From Mesostigma viride (taxonomy: Eukaryota > Streptophyta > Mesostigmatophyceae > Mesostigmatales > Mesostigmataceae): DNA of 64,000 bases. Under the pieces are notes generated by a model that saw nothing but the letters and a program-made list of their open reading frames with translations, was not told where the DNA came from and made no database searches. Positions 51,390-61,250 of this stretch are shown here, piece by piece (position 1 is the stretch's first letter; the number at the start of each line of letters is the position of its first letter). The stretch covers positions 4,469,977 through 4,533,976 of the forward strand of contig RPFO01000104.1 in the NCBI GenBank assembly GCA_009746045.1, read 5' to 3'. The position numbers and the translations under genes are program-made.

Positions 51390-51640
51390 GTATATGTAGC
51401 ACATAGCCCTTGAGAGGGGGCATGTGGCCTATCATACATCCTAAGCTACTTCCTGCAAGGGTGGGGATGTAAAGGACCCCTGCTCTAGGTGCACCAGGGC
51501 ACCTGCACCCTCATGGTCTATCACGCTATGCCCGGGTATAAGGGGGGAGCATGCCTGTTGAGGGGGAAGATCATCATGGCTATACAAAACTAGAGCGTGG
51601 CATCTCAGCAGAGAGCAACTCTCTGCATGGGCACAGCATA
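51390..51640 (-). repeat. Short interspersed repeat, copy 2
   Basis: Minus-strand relative of 49344-49540: agcagagagcaactctctgc hairpin at 51607-51626, gatcatcatggctatac, ggtgcaccagggcacctgca and cttcctgcaagggtgggg. It is preceded on the plus strand by (attga)n at 51353-51372. Confidence 0.65.
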
Positions 51641-51782
51641 ACTAAATAAAGCTAGGCATCATCTGGAGTGTGGCTCATCATACGCACACATGTACATGAT
51701 TAAGTAAAGCGCGTGGCTTAGCTGGGATAGTGCCTGTAGTAGGCGGGCATGTACATGGCCACGGTCTATCTATTCTACACTA

Positions 51783-53183
51783 CTACTGCTGTATTCCCCT
51801 AAGCTGGGGCGTCTGGAGTCGCTGGGGTCGCGGGGGCCGGTCGCCTGCCAGGGCTTGTGGCCGACGTAGATGGCCGCCCCCTTCCATGCAGTACACCGGC
51901 TGGCCTGCCTTGGTCTGCCGGAGCTGGAGGTAGGTCGGCCATAGCTCCCGTCGCCGTTGTTGCTGCGCCAGGGTCAAGTCGTCATCAAGGGTGAAGAGAG
52001 TCTTCTCGAGCCGCTTGCGGCGTCTGAGAAAAGAAATCTTGTCCGCTGGGGTCTTAAAGGTGAGAAGGAGCGGGGGCAGCTAGCCCTGCCTTACCCTGCG
52101 CGCGGGGAAGGCGGTGGGCGACCAGCTCGATCTCACCAGTAAGGCCCATGCGATCAAGGATTTCTCTCTCAAAAGCACGCGCAAGCTTCTCGGAATTCTC
52201 ACCTTCCTCCATCTTGAGATTCTTGACAATGACGTTGAGGCTGCGCTTGGCGAGCTCGGCCTCCTCGCGGGGGTCAAGCGTCTGCCGCTGGAGCTGGGCT
52301 GCGACGGCGGAGGTGGTGGAGGTGGTGTGCTGCTTAACTAGTAGTAAGCATGTCCGCCCAGGTCGTGATGGGAGGAGCATCGATCGCCGGCCAGGCCAGC
52401 AGGGGCTGGCTTGGCGGCAATGTCCTTCACCACCTGGGCGGTGAGGCCTGCGGTGTTCTGCAAGACCTCGATAGCGATGGCATTGTCCTTAAGACGCTGG
52501 TCGATGTCGCGGAGCTGGGCGGTGATGGCGTCGGAGGAGGGGGTGGTGGCGGTGGAGGAGGCGAGGAGGGTGGAGGTGGCGGTGGAGATGGTGGGGAGCT
52601 CAGCAGCCAGCGTGCCGCCCATTGCCGCCACATCTGTGGCAAGGGGGGTCACGTGCTGCTCGAAAGCTTCGGCGCGGATGGAGGAGTCGGTCAAGGTGGT
52701 GGTGATGGGCTTGGGGGGCCAGAGCTCCCCGATGGAGCGTCCAAGGAGGGAGAAGAGGGCGTATATCTGCAGCCGGGGGCGGGGGGCGGTGAAGATGTAC
52801 TCGTATGGGCGACACTGCTGCTGAGCATTGATGAGACGACCCTGATGGAAGAGCTGCTTGCACAGTTCAATAAGCGAGGCGGTGGATCCCCAGAACACGT
52901 AGTTCACGATGCGGTCTGCAGTGAGCTTGTCGAAAAAGCCGGGTTGGCTGGCGTCAAATTCGTCAAAAATTGGCTCGGCAGGGGCAGGGCGACTGCGCTT
53001 GGGTTCAGGCGACGCTGCTGGCGAGGCGAGCCCGAGAGGGGGCTGGGCGACCACTAGAGCTTGGCTAGTGGCGCCGCTGCCTTCTGGGCCGGTGGGCGAA
53101 GCTGCAGCCGGAGCTGCAGACGTATTTTCATTGCCGAGCGCAGCCGCTAGGCTGCGTTGCGTTGTTGTGCGTTTGCTCGTCAT
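51783..53183 (-). pseudogene. LINE ORF1-like copy, inverted
   Basis: An ATG at 53183 opens 281 residues (MTSKRTTTQRSLAAALGNEN, PAASPEPKRSRPA, QPGFFDKLTADRIVNYVFWG, QLRDIDQRLKDNAIAIEV). It then shifts frame near 52380 and continues as LDPREEAELAKRSLNVIVKN, then LTLAQQQRRRELWPTYLQLR to about 51790. The N-terminal half is better kept than in the plus-strand copy. The function is probably RNA binding in retrotransposition, by analogy with LINE ORF1. Confidence 0.65.
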
Positions 53184-53259
53184 AATAGCAGTTCGCGTAA
53201 TAGCTGCAGGCTGGTCACAATACTGCGTTACAGCTGTAACCGTTTAAAGTAGCAGATGC

Positions 53260-54390
53260 GCCTAGAAAAGATGCATCGGTTGCAAGTGATCTGACGGAAT
53301 TTGGGGCTCAGACGCGAAAGTTCTGAGCTCCGCCGTCAGCCATGGCTACCTCCAGATGATGCCTAGCTTTATTTAATTATGCAGTGCCCATGCAGGGAGT
53401 CACTCTCTGCTGAGAAGCCATGCCCAGTGTTTTTTTTAGTGGCGATATGCTGCCAAATGTGGCGGTGTGGCACTTTTTTTGGCAAAATGTGGCGGTGCCA
53501 CCCACTTTTACAGGGTACCCAAGAAGCCACAGTTTGGCCGTGCTGTTCTACTTTGTAGTTTCGTTTCGCCACAGGGTGGCCGTGCCTGAAGTTCACTCTA
53601 GTACAGGTTACGCCACAATTGGCGGTGTCAGCCGGTCTTCCGGCCGGCGTTCCGCCACAAGCCTCCCTATAGTACTAGAACTACTATGAGTACTACTATG
53701 ACTGACTGACTTACTGACTGCATGGTGCATGTACGTAGAGCCCGGCCAAGTGCCAAGTGGCAAGTGGCCCGCTGCCAGAGACCAGAGTGCACTGTGCAGA
53801 CTGCAGCTTGTGTGCATTTTCACTTTTCAGGCTGGCTGGCGGCCTGGCGGCTGGCGCCTGATCAGTTATTAAGTCACTCGCCAGCCATACAGTACTGTAC
53901 TCACTGTACTGCATTGACTAATAATGTGTTTCGACTTTCGGCACTACATTAATCGTTTTGTTAATCAGTGGCTGTAGTAATCGTTGTTGTTAATTTACCA
54001 AGTACGCCCGGCGCCGATGCCTGAGACGGAGGCGCTCGCCCGCCTTGCGTACAGGCATTCACGCCTGGGTTCGAGGTTTTTGAGGGGTCAACCCAACTTA
54101 TGGCGTGAACCCAACTTAAGGCGTGAATGATTCTACTAAATTCTGCTAGTTTGAACTAAAGATAACTACTTAACATACTATTCTTAACTACTTTGAACTT
54201 GGAATGCCAGTACGGCGCCGCGCCGCGCTGACCCCGCTCCCGGAAGGGTCATTTGCTGCACCAAAAAGCCAGCCCGCCACACGTGGCCGTGCCAAGCTTA
54301 ATTTTAATTGGCCGAGTAAACTGAAGTTTTCATAGTTCGAAACGCCACAAGTGGCCTAGCGCCACTAGTAACGAAAACCTTAAAAAAAAC
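53260..54390. other. Intergenic, repeat debris, no gene recognised
   Basis: Contains gccatgcccagtg and agtcactctctgc pieces of the short interspersed repeat (53380-53430), several gccacaNNtggcgg motifs and many short tandem gactgact steps near 53700. No exon chain is visible. Confidence 0.4.
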
Positions 54391-54393
54391 ACT

Positions 54394-54655
54394 GGCCATG
54401 CCCTAGCTCTTGTATAGCTATCAAGGAGACAACCTACTCTTGTATAGCTATGCTGATCTTCCCCACCTATGACGGGCTCCCCTTAGCTGGGAGTTGCCCG
54501 AGACTCTGGGTGGTGCAGGTGCCCTAGTGCACCTAGAGCAAGTGTTGTCTACATTCCCACCCTTGCAGGAAGTAGCTTAGAATGTATTATATAGGCCATA
54601 TGCCCCTTCTCTGGGCTATGTGCTACATATACTCCCAACGGAGTTATGTTCCTAA
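54394..54655 (+). repeat. Short interspersed repeat, copy 3
   Basis: Reads gccatgccctagc, gctgatcttccccac, ggtgcaggtgcc, cccttgcaggaagtagctta, then gctatgtgctacatatactc. It contains an internal 15-bp duplication with a CAAGGAGACAACC insert (separate entry). A tract of (attaatta) follows at 54654-54698. Confidence 0.7.
54407..54451. other. Micro-insertion CAAGGAGACAACCTA between 15-bp direct repeats
   Basis: ctcttgtatagctat at 54407-54421 is repeated exactly at 54437-54451. Between them is caaggagacaaccta (54422-54436). The same starting motif is found in similar settings at 58187 and 62598. Confidence 0.75.
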
Positions 54656-54839
54656 TTAATTAATTAATTAATTAATTAATTAATTAATTAATTAATAAGC
54701 AGCCAGCCGATTGGCCGCAGAGGCGCACCGCGGCGAGCTGGAAAGCCCCACTCCATAGGTTTATAGCTGGGCGTTTGCTTTGGTTTGAGTGATTTCATTC
54801 TGCTGTAAGTAATTATATATTTAATATATATGTGACGCA

Positions 54840-55779
54840 GTCACGTGCTTACGCACAATCAGTGCAGGACTTGTTAAAAATTTAAAGAGTGCAGGGGCAC
54901 ATTGTCCCATTTGTTTATAACTGGCCTTGCTTGTCGATAGCATGGATCTCTAATCACCATACTACTATTTAACTAGCCAACATGGTCCGAGCCAGCCTGG
55001 ACAGGGCTGGCTAAACCTAGCTGAGCATGTCTCAGCATGCTTGAGAAGGTACACAGGTTCAAATGAATGTTTCTGTCCGAGTTGCCATCTTCCTCTAAAG
55101 AGCAGTCATGGACAGGGTGCAGTCTACAATCCCGGTGTTTACTTTCTTCTTACCGTGTGGCGCACCTAGAGCATTTTCCAAAACAAAAAAATGCTTGTGG
55201 CACAGGCTTGATGATGTGAAGATCTGTACCACAAATATCCCATCAAGCCTGCCTGTATTCAATATGTTACATTCGTCAAAACATGAAACATCTGCAGCAG
55301 CGTCACTCTTCTGCCACCGCTGATCCACGTGGTGCGAGGCTGCCTAGTATCACACTCATTGCAGAAGATTCTTGTTGACAGGCGTGCAGTTTGCAGGTGA
55401 ACTGGTTAAGCTTCACGCCCAGTGGTAAATTAAACACCGAAGGCCCTGCAATTCAGTCGCAACAAAAAGGAATGTGCATAAAAATATTTAATAGTTAAGC
55501 AGTGCCGCATGTCAGCAATGCCACGACGCCTAGATGCACTTCACACAAGGATTCCCAATATGCCACATTTATGCAGAAAAATTGCCTTCCCCCACGAGAG
55601 CTCCCCAAGGATACAGCACGCCTCACCAGCAGTGTGTTACGTCCAAGCCTACTTACTTAGGGTTCTTTAGTGGACATATTGGCCGTAACAATGTACTGTC
55701 GTCAGATTTGAGTAACTAGCTACGCACCCGTTTCAAGGGGTTGACCTACGTCGTGGTTGTGGTGCTTTTACTAGCATAC
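54840..55779. other. Intergenic, no gene recognised
   Basis: Opposite-strand ORFs of 60-77 codons at 55095-55330 show no recognised domain. No RNA gene is visible. Confidence 0.4.
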
Positions 55780-55780
55780 G

Positions 55781-56485
55781 GTGTGTAGGTCACAAGATCG
55801 CAAGATCAATGCGATTACGGTTAAATCCAAGTATCCGTTGCCCCGGATCGACGACATCTTCGCCAAGGTGCAGGGTGCCACCTGTTTCACGGTCCTTGAC
55901 TGTGCGGATGGGTTTTGGCAACTGCACATTGCGCCAGAGGATTGCCACAAGACAGCGTTCGCCACGCCATATGGCCACTTCCAATTCAAGGTGGCGGTCA
56001 TGGGACTGTGTAATTCCCCAGCATCCTTCCAGATGTTGATGAATCACATCTTTCGCCCAGTCATGGGTACCACGCGGCTACCGCAGGTGTCTCACGATCT
56101 TTGGGATCCGAGAGTAAAAGACACCGACGTCCCTGTCGCGCCTTACAAGCGCACGTGTGTCGCCATGTGGTTGGATGATACCCTCGTCTATTCGCGTTCA
56201 TTCGCAGACCATTTAGAGGATGTAGCAGCGGTCTTGGGCATCATGCGGGACAATCAGTTGTCCGCACGCCGTTCCAAGATCCGGTCGGGGCGCAGTGTGC
56301 CTTTCCTGGGACACGTGCTGTCTGCACGAGGGGTCGCTACCGGCCCCGAGAAGGTCCAGTCGGTCCAGACTAGACCTGCCCCGACCAACGTTAGTCAGGT
56401 GCGCAGCTTTCTCGGCATGGCATCTTACTATCGTCGCTTCATTCCTCGCTTTGCCACCCTGGCAGCACCTCTCAACAATCTGTAG
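55781..56485 (+). CDS. Ty3-type reverse transcriptase fragment
   Basis: 234 residues, the longest intact part of the dead element. It includes the Asp of VLDCADGFWQL and the catalytic pair in MWLDD (usual FLDD or YLDD). It ends at a TAG where relatives have Leu, before the KKETTWAW segment. No start codon context; the upstream half of RT and the protease are missing. Confidence 0.85.
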   Translation: MCRSQDRKINAITVKSKYPLPRIDDIFAKVQGATCFTVLDCADGFWQLHIAPEDCHKTAFATPYGHFQFKVAVMGLCNSPASFQMLMNHIFRPVMGTTRLPQVSHDLWDPRVKDTDVPVAPYKRTCVAMWLDDTLVYSRSFADHLEDVAAVLGIMRDNQLSARRSKIRSGRSVPFLGHVLSARGVATGPEKVQSVQTRPAPTNVSQVRSFLGMASYYRRFIPRFATLAAPLNNL

Positions 56486-58166
56486 AAGAAGGAAACTACT
56501 TGGGCCTGGACAGCCGAGTGACAGGGCGCGTTCGAGTGCCTTAAGGAGCGGCTTCTCACCGCTCCAGTCCTGGCCCTACCGGACCCCTCTCGCGGGTACG
56601 TGGTCGCCTCGGATGCCAGTAAGGTGGCGATAGGGGGTATGTTGACGCAGGACTTCGGTAATGGCCTTCAGCATATCGAATACATCTCGCGGACGATAAT
56701 CGCGGCGGATCGCAATTACCCTGTACACCAGCAGGAACTACTCGCGGTGGTTTACTGCTGCTATACGTCACGCGCGCCACCTCCTGTTAGGAGCGCAGTG
56801 TGATGTCTCCGAGTGTCAGCCTAGCGAGGAGGATCCGTACTACTTGTCATTCACACAGACCATCGTCCTCTGACTCACCTGCTCACACAACCCACGTTAG
56901 TTCCCCGACAAGCGCGGTGGCTGGAGTATTTGTCCCAGTTTGAGCCCTTCCGCATTCAGTATGTGAAGGGTGAGGACAATGTCGTTCCAGATGCCCTAGC
57001 CCGTAGGTCCGATTACTGGTTCCACGACACTTTGGACGTTCTAGCCACGGTGGAGGTGCCCCTCTGGGGCCCCGTCGAACCTTATGGGGCACCACCCGGC
57101 ACGCCGACCTATCGCTCGCTGTTCGCCACCGGGGTGGATTGGGCCAGCGAGGTAGTGCACGAGGACGCTTGGATCCCTCTGGGGGGGAGGGGTCTAGCTT
57201 GGTAGCTAGCTCGGTAGCTCGTGAGGGCAAGTCGGCTCTTCCTTTGAGTCATTTTGCGCCTTCTAGCGGGTTTTACCACCCCTTGGTCCCTGTTGGTGAG
57301 TCCATCGACATGTGTGCCGCTGATCTCAATAGCGCAGCTACAGTCGAGTCCGATCTGGAACGGGCCATCAGCCGGTTCACCATCACCGAGCTTGCCACAC
57401 GGGAAGCCATAGCGTGCCATCCTCAGATGTTGGACGGCCTCCCGTGTAAATTTCAGATGGGCTTTCTCCATGTCCACGCTAGACCTGATACGTGGCGGCT
57501 TTATGTGCCACTCATCTGCCGAGCCGCCTTATTCCATGAGCTTCATGACAAGCAGCACAGCGGTCACCGAGGTACGCAGCGTTTGGTTGATTTACTTGAA
57601 CGAACGTTCTACTGGCTGGGTTTCTTCTCTGCACTTGCACCAAGGTAACGCTAGGCACCGCATATCACAGCTCGACCTCTCACAGTGTCGAGCGACTCAA
57701 TCGTGTAGTACAGGAGAGCTTGCGTCATTACGTGGACAGAGGGGGTGACTGGGATGAGATTGTGCCCATGGTAGAATGTGCCCTAAAAATTCTCCCATTG
57801 CGGCTCATGGGCACACTCCGTTCTTTCTAGACACAGGGCAACGCCCACTCACCCCCGGTGACCTGCTGACTAGCTCGTTGTTGAAGCAGCCGGTTCTACG
57901 GAACTCCGACAAAGGGGTGCTAAAGCTGCTGGAGAACTTGCGAGTGGTGCACGATTGCGCCATCGCCGGTTACACAAGGGCCAGGGACAAGTACATGGCA
58001 CGGACCATGGCAGCCAGAGACTCCAGGACTCCCCTGATCAAGGAGCGAGACTTGGTGCTGATGGAGGGTGTGCGCGTGGGGCGCTTCCCAGAAATATTCC
58101 TCGAGGAAGGCCTCAAGACCAAGTCGCGGCCGCTGTTCATCGGACCTTACCTAGTCGAGAAGCGGT

Positions 58167-58251
58167 TCAACGAGGTCATGTACTATCAAGGAGACAACCA
58201 GCGCAGGCCAGATATCGGGAGACTCCGGTCATCAACGAGGTCATGTACTAT
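58167..58251. other. 45-bp insertion between 20-bp direct repeats in the Ty3 remnant
   Basis: tcaacgaggtcatgtactat at 58167-58186 is repeated exactly at 58232-58251. The 45 bp between begin caaggagacaaccagcgcag and belong to the dispersed repeat seen at 6571, 6825 and 13568. Removing one direct repeat plus insert restores a continuous Ty3 reading frame. Confidence 0.8.
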
Positions 58252-58769
58252 GTCCTTGTCCCATCGTCCTGAAACTTGAAGTCAAGTCTCTTTCACCGGG
58301 ATCAGCTCAAGCTGTGAAGGGAGAGTACCGTTCAAGGTAGAGTGGACAGTCCGGCCCCAGTGGAGCACGATCCAGATGCGGGGGAACAGGAGGACGAGGT
58401 GGAGGCGATCATCGGTCACCGGGACACGCGACGTGGACGGCAATATCTAATATACCTACTACGCTGGATGTGGAATATACCCCTTATATACATACCTGAT
58501 ACGCTGGATGTATCACCGGTCTCAACACGACAGCACGTGGCTCCCTGAGACCCTACTAGATGGATGTGCTCGACTCCTGAGCGCATTCAAGGCACAGCAC
58601 GCACTCACCAAGAAGTTTGTGTAGCTTTGTGTGTCGTTTGTAAGGTCGGGGTGGGTTGGGGAAACCGTGCTTTGCGCGCTGTTGCGTTGTCTTGTGCCCC
58701 ACCCGTTTTCACTTGCAGGAGGAGGCTCGGCAGCTCTGGGAGACAGCCGGGATCTACCAGCTGGGCCAG

Positions 58770-58905
58770 GTGATTGAATTGAATTGTAACATAACTCCGT
58801 TGGGAGTATATGTAGCACATAGCCCTTGAGAGGGGGCATATGGCCTATCATACATCCTAAGCTACTTCCTGCAAGGGTGGGGATGTAAAGGACCCTTGCT
58901 CTAGG
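58770..58905 (-). repeat. Short interspersed repeat, partial copy 4
   Basis: From (attga)n at 58773 through ccgttgggagtatatgtagc to cttcctgcaagggtggggat, nearly identical to 51353-51500. It inserted beside the next ORF. Confidence 0.75.
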
Positions 58906-58923
58906 TGATAACCAGGATGACTG

Positions 58924-60109
58924 GTGATAACCCGTCACTATTCGGCCAAGTTCCAGAAGATTTTTCTTCCACTTCAGGACCCTCTTCAGGAGTATTTCGG
59001 GCAGACTGTCGGGCCTTTAGTGGCGGTCCTGGGGGCCCGTCTGGGCGAGGAGGGGCTGCATGATCACGCGGCCCCGTGTGAGTGCCAGGCCTGCCCTGGG
59101 AAACTCAGGCGGATCCAGGAGTGCCCGCGGTTGGCAGCTGAGTTGTTGACCGACCACAGTTTCGAGATCTTGCGGATGTATGAGGACGGCTATTGGCGGG
59201 AGATCTTTCCCCTCGAGCCGGAGGTGCCTACCTCGCGGTTCGTGCAGCGCATCAGGGCGGCGACAGCCATGCGTCATTTTGACGGCTTGTGGCTGGCCAA
59301 CCTACCTTCCAAGGACGGCGGTCAGCCAACTCGGGTGGGCGAGGCCGATTCCCACGCAGACAGTCCGTCCACCGGGCGGGACCGTTGGTGGCGTCCACCA
59401 GTGCTACGCCTACTTCGGTGGGTTATACTACCCAAGTCACCGGTCAGGGGGCGACAGAGGGCGCGGTTCCACGTGCCCTTGTTCGCAAGAACAAGCAGCG
59501 GAAGGGTAAGCTACCGCAGTCAGCGGTGGTACAGGAGGAGGGCCAGTATGGCGAGGGCCCGGGAGGTGGGGGTGACCAGCTCGAGGGTGCGTTGGCTGCC
59601 GAGCCAGCGCCCTCGGATAGCGACGACAAGTCGTCTAACATCTCCGGTCAGGAGGTGGATCAGCGGGTTGCCTCCCAGCTGCAGGCGCTGCGTCTAGGCT
59701 TGGAGGAGCAGCTGGTCGCTCAAGCGGAGGTTTTGAGGCGCGGTTGTCCGCCACGATGGAAGCGGTTCTCCAGAAGGTGGTGGAGCGGATGATGACTCCC
59801 CAAGCGGCGGCGGGACCTGGGGCTTCTGCACCTCCCAGTGCAGGACCCAGTCAGGTCGCGCCTCAAAGGCCGGGTGGGGCAGTCACCAGCGGGACGTCAC
59901 CGGTGGGTGCCGCGACCGTTGCGGGTGGTTCAGGGGTTGGGGGGCCGTCAGGCCCACAGGTGGCGGGGCCTTCTAGCACCTGTCCCGGAGTCTGCCTGGG
60001 GCCGTCAGGCCCACACGTGGCGGGGCCTTCCAGCACCCCCACCCGACCTCTGGTTCCTTCCCAGGCTCCCCCTCAGGTACTTGGGTGGACCTCCCTGATA
60101 CCGTAGCAG
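58924..60109 (+). CDS. Gag-like unidentified ORF region, frame-broken
   Basis: From about 58930: FLPLQDPLQEYFGQTVGPLV, CECQACPGKLRRIQECPRLA, SFEILRMYEDGYWREIFPLE, FVQRIRAATAMRHFDGLWLA. The frame shifts near 59290 to a Lys-rich NKQRKGK and acidic-Ser stretch, and near 59750 to MEAVLQKVVERMM and a Pro/Gly/Ser-rich tail with a duplicated GPSGPxVAGPSST unit. Helical start, low-complexity middle and no recognised enzyme suggest a gag-like protein, but I cannot assign a family. Confidence 0.4.
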
Positions 60110-61195
60110 GTGGGTTTGGTAACTGGGTTTGGAGTGGGGTCACCGGGGTTTGCGCGCGGGCGTGGGGGAGGTATGCGGGGTGGTGGTGGGGCGGGGCGGG
60201 GTGCAGTCCCGGGTGGGGTGACGTTCCAGTCTCCCCCTCCGGTGTTGCCAGGGCCCCAGCAGGCGGGGCCACCGCCGCGGGCGCAGCAGTTGGCGGCGCT
60301 GCCACAGCATCTGCCTACACAGCACCCACAGCAGCAGCACAAGATGAGGTGGGACGTCTTCATGGACCCTAATACGTCCATGTACGCCGAGGAGGACTGG
60401 ACGCGGCCACCGGTTCAACGGATCCCTCTCGCCATGCATTCCTGTATGGCGGCAGATGGCGATGGTCGTGTTCTACCGACCCGCAGTGTCTGCAACTCTT
60501 CGGGTCCCTACGAAGCGGAGGAGCGCTTGTGGGAGGCGAAGGCCCCACGCGGTACGTGGACACCGCCTGACGGGTTCATCATGATGGGGTAGATCACGGT
60601 ATGGGCCACGTCGGTTGTATATGTGTATGAGGGCAAGCGGCGGGTCAACGTCGGCCTACGCCTTCATCCTGCACGGGCTTTCCTGTTGGTGCATGACCGT
60701 CCCTCCCGCGGTGGCCAGACACGATCATCGACGGCACCGTCGCCTCCGAGGGAGCTAAGGTTTCTGGGGGATGTGTGGGATCTTACGCCGGACGGCTACT
60801 TCTGCCCGGGCATTGGGGCGGTCGGTCACCCGAGGTACAGCGTCGAGCCAGACGTGTTGCTGTGGGAGATGGCCTGCCCGGATGGTGCGAAGCCGGTACG
60901 GGGATGTCGATCAGACATGGTGCCACCGGTTTTCGACGCTATGGCGGACGTCGTAAAGAAGGCCAAGTCTGGATTCGTGGACCGGGTAAAATGGGAGGTG
61001 GTAATCACCTGTCACAAGTGTCTATGGGCCTTTCTAGGTCTATTTCCTGTCACAGACCGTGACAACCAGGGGAACGTGGTACAGCGCGGGGTCCAATCTC
61101 AATGGAAAATGGATTATAGCTGTGAAAGAGTTACAGGGCCAATGACCGATCTATCTAGCTCATGTGATGCAGTCTATGCGACATGGCGTAGCTAA
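60110..61195 (+). CDS. Unidentified ORF interrupted by one TAG
   Basis: One frame runs from a Gly/Arg-rich RGG-like stretch (FARGRGGGMRGGGG) through a Pro/Gln-rich part to MRWDVFMDPNTSMYAEEDWT. It meets TAG at 60590-60592 and continues in the same frame to 61195 with VGLRLHPARAFLLVHDRPS, LRFLGDVWDLTPDGYF, FDAMADVVKKAKSGFVDRVK. RGG boxes suggest RNA binding. The single in-frame stop implies recent inactivation, readthrough or sequence error. It may continue the upstream gag-like region. Confidence 0.4.
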
Positions 61196-61250
61196 TTGAT
61201 CTCTCTCACTCCACTTGGTGGGGCCAAAGCAACGACCGAAGAGTACTCAC

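Larger units (their letters stand above)
49836..53183. repeat. Large inverted repeat formed by two ORF1-like copies
   Basis: Arms of about 1.5 kb (49836-51350 and 51665-53183) lie tail to tail around a spacer of about 300 bp. They diverge at scattered positions, and the 5' flanks differ. The spacer holds a short interspersed repeat and a (attga)n tract. Confidence 0.85.
55781..58500 (+). mobile_element. Decayed Ty3 (chromovirus-like) retrotransposon pol
   Basis: RT 55781-56485: YPLPRIDDIFAKVQGATCF, VLDCADGFWQLHIAP, AMWLDDTLVYSRSFADHL and FLGMASYYRRFIPRFA. RNase H 56487-57000: ALPDPSRGYVVASDASK, QELLAVVY, then VKGEDNVVPDALAR. Integrase zinc region 57500-57630: HELHDKQHSGHRGTQRLVDL. Most of the integrase core is deleted. 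Its end and the C-terminal part resume at 57640-58260 (SVERLNRVVQES, RPLFIGPYLVEKRF). A chromodomain-like VEAIIGHRDTRRGRQYLI follows at 58400-58450. Stops at about 56483 and 56519 and several frameshifts make it inactive. No LTRs were identified. Confidence 0.85.

Noticed and set aside
20640-60592. Possible alternative code (TAA/TAG as Gln), as in some green algae, from single in-frame stops
   Set aside because: PDI ends properly at TAG after HDEL and the intact Copia frames contain no internal TAA or TAG. The interrupted ORFs lie in decayed element DNA.
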